The notes below the pieces were generated by a model. The model did not search any database. It was not told the origin of the DNA and saw only the letters and a program-made list of their open reading frames with translations. A stretch of DNA of 64,000 nucleotides from Lonicera japonica (Eukaryota; Streptophyta; Magnoliopsida; Dipsacales; Caprifoliaceae): positions 28,079,736 through 28,143,735 of the forward strand of contig CM038469.1 in assembly GCA_021464415.1 (NCBI GenBank), read 5' to 3'. Position numbers and translations under genes: made by a program. This document shows positions 36,525 to 49,500 of the stretch, piece after piece (position 1 is the stretch's first letter; each line of letters opens with the position of its first letter).

Positions 36525-38015
36525 ATTCGGATTTTGAAGAGGGAAAGTGTGGCAAAGGTGAACGAAATTGCAAAGGACATATCAACAGAGGTATGCGCAG
36601 ATAATCAGAATCGAAAACTCTGTAGCACAAATCTGGTTAACAAGGTTGGTTTCTCTTCATTCTACCTGTTCAAATTCGAATATACTTATTCTACGTTGTA
36701 TTATATCTTGTTAGATTTTTTTTTCTATTTTTTGGGTCCAAATAATTTGTAATTTCCGTACTGCAGTTCTGTTTTAGGAGCTTTTGTCAATTACATGCTG
36801 AAATTAGGTATTTGCTATGCACATTCAGATGTATTGTCTTCATGTTAGTTTGCTCCAATTAAATTGGATGATCTTTAGGTTTTACTGTTTAATGCCCACT
36901 TTTTTTCTACTATTGAATTTTCAATTTTCATATTTTTTAAGTTATACCTTAATGCCGATTGGAGGGCTATTTGGCATTACGAGGTATTTTTTTCGTTTGC
37001 GTTTAAGAGGTAAGTCTTTGCTGAATGCATAATCTTAGTGAAATGTTATTCCATCATTATCCTTATTCTTTTTGTTCATGAGAAATTAATATACACTATA
37101 ATATTTAAGGTAAAATTGTCGAATGATATCTTTAGCATTCACAGCCTTATAAATTCAAATAAGCAATGCAAAGAGGTTCGCTCAAATTAAAAAACAACAC
37201 ATGTTTCAGAGCTCTCTCATTCATCTCTCATTCAGCCTTAGGCATTAAAAATTCAGCATTCAAAGGCTGAAAGATAAACCCCCTTCAGCTATTTTCATGT
37301 AAAATATATATGATCGTATAAGGAATGGGGATTGAAACCATATTGTTTTTTGGGTTTACGATTTTAATTCTGCTCGTGTTTTTAGTTGTAAAATGAATCA
37401 TCACCAAATGGTTAACCTTGCAATCTGTCATGTGAAACGAAATTTTGTTTTCATTGTCGACTGTTCATTTTGTGGTGTAACGATTTCATTGTTCCCTCTT
37501 CCATTTTGCTGCAATACATTTTCTGGAAAGTTACATAATCTTAAGGTTCAATATAATTTAAAGTGCTGTGTTCATCGGTATGATGCTGGGCCTCTGTCTC
37601 AAATTACAGTGTCTTTGACTAGTACTAGTGTACTTTTAAGAAAAAACTGGTCAAGAATACAACTTAACTATCTGTATAATAAGAGGCCATGGTTTTTGAA
37701 TCTTGAAAATGTATAAGGGGATAAAGAATTGCGTGGCTGAGATTAAAGATGCTTCTTGAATGGTTGGTAGTGCCTTTGGCACGGGTTACGACCTAGTGGT
37801 GAGATATGGCACGTTGATTACGTGTCAAGAAAGAAATGTGACTTGATTTGAGATGTCCCAAAATAGGGAAGTGGGACTCTTAATCTGAGACAGAGGGAGT
37901 ATATTCTTTGATAGGACTTGAGAAGGATAACTGATTTATCTTCAAAGCGTGTATACTTTTTCATCTTCTTTTATAATTATTTTTTAAAGGATATATAACC
38001 CATAGAAGACTGGAC

Positions 38016-40508
38016 ATGGCATCTGATACACAAGACACTATGGAGCAGAAGCAACATCCACAACCTAAGCTACAAATATATCCTACTTCAAGCAGTGAAA
38101 TTTCCCCTTTCTGGAGAGGTCTCTCTCTCTCTCTCTCACTCGCACACATCCACGTTCAATCACACTATTTATCTATGAAACAGTGGAAGCAGATTCTGTC
38201 ATTTCAATTTGTGTTTTTCTTTGGCAGAGAAGTATGAAAGAGAAGCTAAGAAGTATTGGGATGTCTTCTACAAGCACCATCAAGATAGAGTTGGTTTTCG
38301 ACCCTCTTTAGCCACTACAATTCTTGTTTTGTTACTTGTAGTACTTACAAATTCTGTCTCTACGCCTTCTTTTTTATGTGAGAATTAAGTGAGAACAGCT
38401 ACTCGTGCTACTTCTAGTACTGACAAAACCAATGTTACTAGAATGTGTGTACCAATATATTTTGGTGGTTAAGTTTGGTGTAGTTGCTTATTTGGAATAT
38501 AAGTTGTACCATAACCAATACTTAAGTCATTATGGTATAAGCTGTTTTCATAATAATGACAGAAACCTTTCTGTGGGAAACCTTTCTATATCTTGATTAT
38601 TGGCCTTTCAATTTGCCAATGATCAAATTGAATTTATGTTATTTTTTCTTTCATCAGTTCTTCAAAGACCGGCACTACTTGGATAAGGAGTGGGGGCACT
38701 ACTTTTCTGTGAGTACTAACATAGTTATAAATTGGTGTGTAACTGCAGTAATAGCTTAAGCTTTTGCTAGATTATTTATTCAATTATATGAATTTTTTTG
38801 TGGTTTTTGGGTTTTCAGGGAGTAGAAAGAAAAGTTATTTTGGAGGTAAATCTCCTTCACTTTTTTTTTGTTTTCTCTCAATATCTCTATAAGTTGATAT
38901 GTATTTGGATAGTAGTCTACCTTCCAACCACATTTGTCCCTTAATTTGAATGCTACTTATTTGGCACTAGTTGTGTTAACCATGTCCATATTTTCGTGAT
39001 TTGCTGATCTTGATTGTGTTGCGCTTGCAATTCGCTGTCAACTTATTTATTAGTAGCTGCATGTTTGAAAATTGGTAGTTAGGTCTCATGATTGTTTGGA
39101 GTCTGGCTTTGAACTTTGGATTTGTTTATTTGAACTTTGACCTTTGCAATTCACAGTTTATTCCGCTTAAGGAAAACCCTGACTATCTACCCCCTTATCT
39201 AATCCTGTTGGCTTGCTGTTCACTTTTTCTTGAACAAGAAAATGTGTTTCCTGTAATATATTTCTTTCAATGATTTTACAAATCCTATAAGCAATTATCG
39301 GCCATGGACTAATGTTTGAAGTTAATATTCCTGCTGCTATTACTATAGTTTGTTCAGCTTCTTCAGCCTTGGTATTTGGACCGCTAGTTTTGTTAAGTCC
39401 AGGTATTTTTTGCTTAGCAGGTTGGTTGTGGGGCTGGAAACACCATCTTTCCTTTGGTTGCTACATACCCAGATATTTTTGTTAATGCATGTGACTTCTC
39501 ACCACGTGCTGTGGACTTGGTTAAGGTTTGATTTCTTTTCTTCTGTCGCTGAGCTCAAAACATGCATTAATGAATAATGTATCAATTAAGTGTGTTCATG
39601 GGTTGGGTCGGCTTTGAGCACAGGTTATAACTGAAGCGGCTCTGTCGGTTTTGTCTAGTTTGCTAACTGAACGAATGGACCGACTAAAACTGAACAGACT
39701 TCTGTTGGTTTGGTTGGTAGCATTGGACAGTGGGCCTACTTATTGTATTGGGCATATGTCATTCCTGAACTTTTTACACGGACCTTTCTTAGTTTTGAAT
39801 ATTTTACCTGTGCATTTTTTATTCCAGAACATTGTTCCTTTGATAAAATCTTATGTACATGCTCTACAGCAATAGAGAGAGGATGTGTGCCTAAATCCGT
39901 TCGGTTTGGTTTTAGGCAATTGTGTTGCATCAAAACTGAATTGACCTCCTCGGTTCTTCATTTTTCCCACCGAACTGAACCTTGTGCCTTTTAAAACCGA
40001 TTTGTTGTCGGTTTTTTCAGTTCTGTGCTTAACCCTAGTATGAATGCATTTAAGAATTAAGATCGGTCAGTTGCAGTTGTACAGTGTGGCAGGAGTGTTG
40101 AAGGTGTCAAATTGCATTACAGTATACACCCTAGAAGTAGAAATTACAAGTAATACATATATAAGTAATCTTTTCACGTGTTTTGATATTTTTTATTGAT
40201 TACTTTTGTGCCAAAAGTTACCGTAATAAGCCAAGATTGTACATAACCTGTCTCCCATTTCCAAAACAAAGGATATGAACTCTGGCTCGTTAAAGTAGCA
40301 AGGCGATCTTCTTGATTTCTATCTCTAATAATGGGGCACATTACCAAGAATTTTCAACTCTTCCCTCTGTATGTCTCAATCAAATCAATTGTGCCAGAGT
40401 GATAGCTTACTAACTTTAGGAGGAAATGGTGGACTATGATCATTTCTTTGCGAGCCCCCATGCTGTTTCTTGCACTCTATGAAGCATTTTGTGTGCATGA
40501 TAATGTTA

Positions 40509-40539
<31 letters not shown>

Positions 40540-43500
40540 CATCTCAATGGGTAGTATTGGTGACATTTGGGGCGCATGATACAAGTATTTTGAATTCATC
40601 CTTCTTGGTGTCCCATAGTCAGTTTTAATGTTGATATACTCTCTTTTCATAATATTTAATGTTTAAACATGCCTCATTCTTTGCTTGATTTTATAATTTT
40701 TCTGTTTTTCCATGGGATCCAATTCTTTCCAGTCATCTCTTTTTCCAGCTTCTTATTGAATTAGAGAGCAGTGTTCTAAAAATCGCGCCTAGGCGCCGCC
40801 TAGGCGGCGCTTAGGCGGAAATCGGTCCTCTCCCGCCCGGCCTAGGGCTAGTCGTCTGTGTTTAGGCGCTGGAGTGATTAGGCGATGATTAGGCGCCGAT
40901 TTTTGGTCTAGGCGCCGATTTTCCCGTTGGTTGTGGCTGAGACGTGGAAGACAGAACGAGATTGAGATAAAGAGAGACGGAGATAGATAGAGAGAGAGAG
41001 TAGTGTACCTGTGAAGTCGTCGAAGCCAGTGAGAAATCGTCGAGGGTCAGATAGGTTAGGGCTGAGAAGATGTCGGCGAGAGCTAGGGTTTTGTTTCGTT
41101 AGTCGCTGCGGAATGGGGCTGGGTTTTACGGGGAAAGAGATGATATATATTTCATTTGGTTTGTTTTATTAAGTTTTATTATTATTATTTTCACCCTATA
41201 TATTTTTTAGTTATTTGTAATTTCACCCCTATTTACTTTTCTTTTGCTAATTTTATTTATTTATGTTTTTAAAATTTGGACTTTTTCTAGAATGCACGTT
41301 TTATTGGTTGGATGTTGGACAATTAATATTAATTTGAAAGGTATATTATATTTTGTTAGTATTATGTTATTTAAAATAATATTTTTAATAAAAAATCGTT
41401 TGACCGATTAATCCCCGATTAATCCTCTAGGCGCTAGGCCCCCTCTCGCCGACCTAGGAGCGCCTAGCGATTTTTAGAACATTGTTAGAGAGAACCATTA
41501 TATTATTCTTATTTCCTTCATAACTAATGAAAACAACGCACCTTATATAGGAAATAAACACAACTCCTAATTAACCTAGAGTCCCTACAAGGTGGGATTC
41601 TATCCACAACTAAAATAACATAAATAAATAAAATAAATAATACTGAATTATCAATACTCCCCCTTAAGTTGGTGCGAAGATATCCGTCAGGCCCAACTTG
41701 CTCACTTGAATTCGAACGGTTGCCTTAACAGGCCCTTGGTCAAAATATCTGCAACTTGTTGATTAGACGGAACAAAGGGAGTACATATAATTCCACCTTC
41801 TAGTTTCTCTTTGATGAAGTGCCTATCAATCTCAACATGTTTTGTCCTATCATGTAAGACCGGATTGTGGGCAATACTGATAGTAGCCTTGTTATTGCAG
41901 TATAGCTTCATCGGGAGACTTATTGGCCTTTTGAGTTCCTCTAAGACCCTTTGTAGCCAAAGAACCTCATATACTCCTTGAGCCATTGATCTAAACTCAG
42001 CTTCTGCACTGCTTCGAGCGACAACACTTTGCTTCTTGCTTCTCCATGTAACCAAGTTGCCCCAAAGAAACGTACAGTAGCCAGACGTAGACCGTCTATC
42101 AGTAACCGAGCCAGCCCAATCAGCATCGGTATACACCTCTATCCCTCTTTTATCGTTCTTCTTGAAGAACAAACCTTTTCCTAGGGAGCCTTTGAGGTAA
42201 CGAAGAATACGGTACACCGCCTCTAGATGCTCTTCACATGCTGAGTGCATGAACTGACTAACCATGCTCACAGCGAAAGCAATGTCAGGGCGCGTATGAG
42301 ACAAGTAGATTAGTTTCCCAACTAACTTTTGGTATCTCCCTGTTTCGACTGGAACACCATCTTTAACATCTCCTAGCTTGGTACCCAGTTCTATGGGAGT
42401 ATCCGATGGCTTACACCCACTCATCCCAGTTTCTGACAGCAGATCCAAAATATATTTCCGTTGTGATACTACAATACCACTTTTTGAACGGGCCACCTCC
42501 ATTCCAAGGAAGTATCGTAGGTCACCAAGATCCTTAATCTCAAATTCTCTAGCAAGATTTCGCTTCAGTCGATTCATTTCTTCAACATCATCCCCTGTCA
42601 AAATCATATCATCCACATAAACAATGAGAACAGAAAGTTCGTTTCTTGTGGACGTCTTAGTGAAAAGAGTATGATCAGACTGCCCTTGGCTCTTGAGGAA
42701 CTTCGTTAATCTTTCGAACCACGCTCTAAGGGATTGTTTAATGCCATACAAAGACCTCTTTAGCTTGCAGATTTTTGTCCCAAATTCCTCAGTAAAACCA
42801 GGTGGAGGTTCCATATAGACTTCCTCTTCTAGGTTTCCATTCAAGAAGGCATTTTTCACATCTAATTGATTCAAAGGCCAGTCCAAGTTTGCTGCAACTG
42901 ATAAGAGAATCCGAACTGTATTTAATTTTGCCACGGGAGAAAAAGTTTCGGAGTAGTCGACTCCATACGTTTGAGTGAAGCCTTTAGCCACCAGACGAGC
43001 CTTGTACCGTTCCACTGACCCATCTGAGTTATACTTCACAGTGAATACCCATTTACAACCAACAACTGTCTTTCCTTCTGGAAGCTTTACTTTCTCCCAA
43101 GTAGAATTCTTCTCCAACGCTCTCATCTCCTCATACACCGCTTCTCTCCACTCCGGAACATTTAAAGCATCCTGAACATTGTTAGGAATAACCACATTCG
43201 ACACACGAGAGATAAATGCAGAATAGGAGGGTGAGATATTTTTATATGACACAAAGTTCGAAATGGGATATTTGGGAGATTTCGTACACGCTCTGACTCA
43301 TTTTCTAAGGGCAATAGGGAGATCAAGTTGATCAGACTGAGTTGATTCGATATTAGCTTGAGAACTACTTTCAGGTATCTCGGAAGAGTCATCGTGAGTA
43401 TCATGATCCACCTCCAGGTTGGATTCTTGGGGTTGCAGAGGGATGGTTTCTTTCCTTCCTTGTTCTGGATTTTTCCTGGAATAAACAAGACCTTTATACC

Positions 43501-46500
43501 ATTTTGCACACATCTCTGATCCATTGGTAGTCAGATTTTGGGATGACACTAACCCTGGTTGTTCACCATTACCAACACAAGTATCTTCAATATTTAATTC
43601 ATTTGTTTTCCCAGATTGTGTGTTAAAATAATTAGGTACTTGTTCATACAAAACATCAACGACTGAATTATCAAAACCGCAACCACCATTTTCACTCGTG
43701 CTCTCCCTCGGAAGATGGGAGTTGTAATAGGATCGCCCTTCGAAGAAGGTAACATCCATAGAAATGTACAATTTCTTGGAAATCGGATCAAAACATTTAT
43801 ACCCTTTCTGATTTGTAGGATAGCCTACAAAAATACAATTGTGTGCCTTTGGATCAAGTTTAGAATTTTTGGGGTCATGATTATGAACAAAGGCAACACT
43901 TCCAAATATTTTTAAGGGAATATCCCCTAATAACCGAGTGTTGGGAAATAGATCAGAAAGCAATTTTATAGGGGCTTCAAATTTCAAAGTTCGTGTTGGA
44001 AGCCGATTAATAAGGTAAGTAGCAGTCAAAATAGCATCTCCCCAAAGATATTTTGGAACTTTAGTTTGAAAAATTAAAGCACGAGCAACTTCAAGTAGAT
44101 GTCTATTTTTCCTTTCGGCAACTCCATTATGTTGAGGAGTATAATTACAAGAACTTTGATGAATTATCCCATTTTTGACGAAAAAATCCCCTAACATCTT
44201 ATTAAAAAATTCCTTCCCATTATCACTCCGAAAAATTTGAATTTTGGTTTGAAACTGTGTGTGTATCATGGTGTAAAAGTTTTGAAACACACTCCCAACT
44301 TTTGATTTTTCTTTTAAAAGAAAAACCCAACATACTCTAGTGTGGTCATCAATGAAAGTTACAAACCAACGTTTACCAGACCAAGTGGGCACTCTAGAGG
44401 GACCCCAAACATCACTGTGAATCAAGGTGAAAGGTTGTGATTTCTTATATGGTTGAGACGGAAAAACCGTGCATTGATGTTTTGCTAATTCACAAGATTC
44501 ACACCGAAATTTAAGCAAATTTTTATTTATTAATAACTTGGGAAACAAATGCTTTAAATACTGAAAGTTTGGATGTCCTAACCTATAATGCCATAGCAAA
44601 ATCTGACTATCACTAGAAACAGAAATAGAATTAAAACAAGTCTGCCGGTCTTGCCTTCCAGAGGTAGACCCATTATTGAAGAAGTATGACCCCCATCCTG
44701 TTTAGCAACCCCAATCGTCTTTCCTGAATTTGAATCTTGAAATTCACAATGAGAAGACCAAAAGTTAACTTGACAATTGAGATCAAGAGCTAATTTGCTG
44801 ACATATATAAGATTATACGATAACTTAGGGACATGTAAGACATCTTTAAGAGTGAGAGATGGGGAGACGATTATGGTTCCTTTGCCGGCAACCGCAGCGA
44901 AAGAACTATCAGCAATTTTAACCTTTTGATTCTCTGCACACGGAGTATATGACGAAAAAAATTCCGAGATACCGGTCATGTGGTCAGTGGCCCCTGAATC
45001 TAATATCCAGTTGCTATGGGATTTGATACAGGCAATTGTAGCTGTAAACTTATTACCTGACTGAGCTATGGAACATGAGGAGTCAGAGTTTCCTAAAGAA
45101 TGGGCTTGAACCATTTTACACAGATGCTCAAATTGTTCCTTTGTGAATGGAAGTGGTTCTGAGGAAGATGGTTGCACTGAATCTGCATTGCTTGCTTGGA
45201 ATGCTCGAGTTCCTCCCCTCGTTTTGTTATCACGCTTCTTCCAATTTTCTGGTTTACCATGAAGCTTCCAGCAACTATCCCTAGTATGACCTGACCACTT
45301 GCAATGATCACACCACAATTTCTGCTTTCCTCCCCTCTTATCACTGTATGCGGCTTTATCAAGGGCTACCAGTGCAGAGCCCTCACCATCTGTACGGGAC
45401 TCCCGTTCGTCTTTCAACATCACGGATCGTCGAGCCTCTTCTCTTCGTACCTCTGAAAATACCTCTCTGATAGTGGGCAACGGTATTCTGCCTAAAATAC
45501 GACTCCGAACTTCGTCTAGGTCCTTATTTAGTCCAGCCAAGAAAACAAACACCCGACCTCGTTCAACTTTCTTCTTGTAACGAGCACTATCATTCGGGTT
45601 TTCTCACTCTTCAGTTTCAAATAAATCCAACTCTTGCCATATGGCCATCATATCATGGTAGTAGGCTGTAACCCCACGATCCCCTTGTTGCATCTTCCAG
45701 AGCTGGTTATTGAGTTCGAACATTTGAGAATAGTTGTCTAGATCCGAGTACGTTTCTTTAACCGCGTGCCAGATATCTCGAGCGGTTGGCAAGAACATAT
45801 AGGGTTTACCAAGTCCAGCCTCCATGGAATTGATCAACCACGAGGTAACCATCAAATTCTCCTCGCGCCACGACTTAAAGCCCGGGTCGTTAGATGGTGG
45901 TGGTACCACCTCACCATTCACGTAACCTAATTTTCTTTTGCCGTTAGTAAACAACCTCATTGATTGTGCCCATTCGAGGTAATTCCTTCCATTCAATTTG
46001 TGACTAATATTGGCCACAGGATTTTCACTCACCGAATAAATAGTAGCAAATTGCGACATAGAATCTGTGAACGTAGAAGACGGGGTTGTGGTAGAATCAC
46101 TAGATAAATCTGTGAGACCCGGACTACTAGCACCCACCATAGCAAGTTTATAGTTCATATCGTAAAAGAATCAAACTAGCCAAACCAACCAATCAGTTGA
46201 ACAGTACCAAAAACACTACCAATTGAACAGTATTTATACCAATTGAATAGACCAAAACCGGAACAGTACCACAAAACTATGACGAAACAGTACCACAGGA
46301 CCAAAACAGTACCAGAATAAGCAGTGGAACAGTGGGACGATTGAACCTGGAAAGTTTGGTGATGATCTGAGCTTCCACGCGTGGCGACTGTAGACGGCGT
46401 GTGAGATCCAGGCGCAAGGAGTGGCGCGTGTGGGCGCGTGACGCGTCGGTTCCCGGAGCTTCTTTTGGCGTTCTGCTCGTCTGAAGGTTCCGACCACTCC

Positions 46501-49500
46501 TGCGTGGTTGGTTCCAGGAAAGGTCGCCGATTACGCACGTCAGTGGTAATGAACAGTGGCGGCGGCTAGGGTTTTTAGGTGTGGGTAGTAAACGGAGGAC
46601 CTAGGGTTTTATTCGGACCCCTCTGATACCATATTGAATTAGAGAGAACCATTATATTATTCTTATTTCCTTCATAACTAATGAAAACAACGCACCTTAT
46701 ATAGGAAATAAACACAACTCCTAATTAACCTAGAGTCCCTATCAAGGTGGGATTCTATCCACAACTAAAATAACATAAATAAATAAAATAAATAATACTG
46801 AATTATCAATACTTCTCATAAAACTTAATTGTTTTCCAATCATTTTGCGGACCCTTAGAAGCATTTCTTGCCCATAATAGTGCATTTTGTTTTGCATCTT
46901 ATTGTTTAGTATTGAATCAAATTGGTCCTCATCTCCTAGTTCTCATTAATACATATATATATGTATTGCAGATGCATAAGGACTTCACAGAGGCCCGAGT
47001 AAATGTGTTTGTCTGTGATCTGACGATTGATGACCTGTGCAAGCAAATCTCTCCATCTTCAGTTGACATTGTCACCATGGTATTAGAATAAGCACTGTGA
47101 AAAAAAAAGGAGAGATGAGAAAAAAGGAAAGGACTTTTTTGACATTGTGCCCTATTTTTAATGTGATATTAGACTTACCCATATTTTCATAATTATTATA
47201 CTTTGCTCCAAAGTATTATGTACAAGTGGGGGCAATGTCTAATTTTTTTAACGTAATTATGTGAGATTTCCCCGCATGCAGTGGACAAAGTATCAATCAT
47301 GAAAACAGGGGGGGGGGGGGGTAAGTATAATTTCACATATAAAATGAGGGGCAAAGTCAAAAAAGCTCAACGCACTTGTGAAATAAAGTATTAATTTTAA
47401 CTGGACAGCTGTTTGTGGATGGCTAGATGCTTCTTATCTCAGGAGTTTCTAACCAAAGTTTTGTTTTCATAAACTGCTTGTGGTTCATGTGATATTAATG
47501 TAAATAGCTGACTTGTTAAGCAGATATTTGTCTTATCTGCAGTGTCCCCAGATAAGATGCCTCTAGTGTTGCAAAATATCAGAAAAGTTCTTAAGGTAAG
47601 AGATAGTTGCGTCCAAAGTACAGTGATTCAAAAAATTTGAACTTGTATTTTCAATTTGAGTTCTTTGATGCTGAGTCCAATATTTCTCTCTCCAGCCAAA
47701 TGGTTATGTGTTGGTCCGCGACTATGCCACCGGGGATCTTGCTCAGGTTTGTTTCTGCTGTATATGTATTGTTATATTATTTTTTGATTTTGTGCCATAA
47801 GTTATGTGCAAAAAATTTTGAGGCAGCTATCTTGAGATGCATATGGTTGATACTGTGGTGCTGCTGCTATGCCGTTCCAAATTTAATGTTTTACTTGTGT
47901 GATATATAATTGACGAAGGTGCCAATAGAATATAGATGTTTGGTGTTAGTTTCTTAATTAAAAACACTAATTTCAACCTCGAGAATATAAGTAGTTTCTA
48001 TAGTGTCATTTGCTACATTGATTGTGTCCTGAAAAGGAAATGAGACTTTTTTCCCCCCCAAACTAATAGAAAAATAAAAATAATACACTTTCTTTCCTTT
48101 CCCTTAGAGTCTCCATTTTTGAGCTCCCCAATATCACACAAATTGGTTTACTCACACGGCACTTCGCCACTTTGTTTCTCTACAATTAAGCAACAATCAT
48201 ATATTTTAATCCCTGCAAATATATGTTTACTATTTTCTGTTAAAGTAATTAACTGTGTGCCTGTGCTTGTCTTTTATTAAAAATCCTTTGGTTCTGAATT
48301 TTGAGTTATGACCCTAAACGTGAATTGACTTGCTCAGCTATTTGTCAGTTCAAAATATTGGAACTATTTTGTTCCAGGTGTTGGAAAAATTAGATTTTGC
48401 TTTCCTTTGAACCATCTCAATTTATTAATAAGATTTATTTCTCTCACTTGAACTGAGCTAATTGCGATGAATATGTTGATCCTCTATTTACAGGAAAGGT
48501 TAACTAGCAAGGATCAAAAGATCAGCGAGAACTTCTACGTCAGGGGTGATGGCACTGTAAGCTCTATTGAAATTATACACTATGCATTCGCTAAGAATTA
48601 TAAATCATTTTTTTTTCCTGAAGAAAAGAATTATAAATCTTAATTGGCCAAATTTTTTAATACTACCTTGTCTATGTTTTCAGCGTGCTTTCTACTTTTC
48701 TGAAGAGTTCTTGATGAGTTTGTTCAATGGAAATGGATTTGATACCCAAGAATACGGTTTGTGCTGCAAACAAGTGGAGAATCGGTCACGGGAAATAGTA
48801 ATGAACCGGTAATGCACATTTTTTGTTCCATATGGATTATAAGCGTAGTAAGGACATCTTAAAGAATTAGTTTTTCAACTTTTTACCTATTTTCCTTTTA
48901 ATATGTAACTGAAATTTTGAGTGCCTTTTCCCTAGAAAGTTTTAGAATCCAGAAAGGACTCTGAAATGAGACAGTATAGTATTTCTGAAGCCAATAACAA
49001 AGTAGTAGTGTTTTTGACATTTTCCTAAAAAAAATTCTTTTAATAAAAGAGTTAAACTGTCTGTGTGTGCATATATGCATTCTCCTGATTGTGATTGTGC
49101 TATGTGATTACAGGCGCTGGGTACAAGCTGTGTTCCGCGTAAAGGGTACTAATTGCTTGTCCAACACACAAATTGAAACCAAGGTAGACCTCCTCTCTAA
49201 AGATAGTCCTAAGCCTGAGACGGAGCATAACGCTTTAAAGGAGCCAGAAAATGGGCTTGAAATTGACTTGTCTGAGGGCATGGCTGCTGATATGTTTGGT
49301 ATTTCTCCTTCCACTGACGAGGTGATGGATTATTTTCTACTTATATATATATATCTTACACTGCAACATATTCCATTAAATTATATTGTATGTTTTGAAC
49401 ACTTTGCACTTTCTGTGTATTTATGGGTGCAAAAAAGCTGAACCAAGCTTCCAATGTTCAAGCTTGTTTGTTGAAATTTAGTTGAGATTGTGCCGAGCTT

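Larger units (their letters stand above)
40754..46811 (-). mobile_element. Young Ty1/copia retrotransposon, antisense in the methyltransferase intron
   Basis: It has complete structure: 5-bp TSD CTTCT at 40749-40753 and 46812-46816; LTRs starting and ending TATTG/CAATA; a primer-binding site (TGGTATCAGAG on the minus strand, complementary to initiator tRNA-Met) at 46621-46631 abutting the 5' LTR; and a polypurine tract AAGGGGGAG at 41665-41657 abutting the 3' LTR. The two LTRs differ by a single 1-base indel over about 180 bp, so insertion was recent. A hAT element sits in the 3' LTR (40769-41484). Without it the element is about 5.3 kb. Confidence 0.96.

Noticed and set aside
36534..36752. 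ORF upstream of the methyltransferase as a possible N-terminus
   Set aside because: It starts with TTG, not ATG, and the 38016 ATG already gives a product of the usual length; the stretch fits a 5'-UTR exon better.
43298..45606. In-frame TGA codons in Copia gag-pol as programmed readthrough
   Set aside because: One falls within gag and one between integrase and reverse transcriptase, at codons that are ordinary sense codons in relatives, and there is also a frameshift. Mutation or sequence error is simpler.
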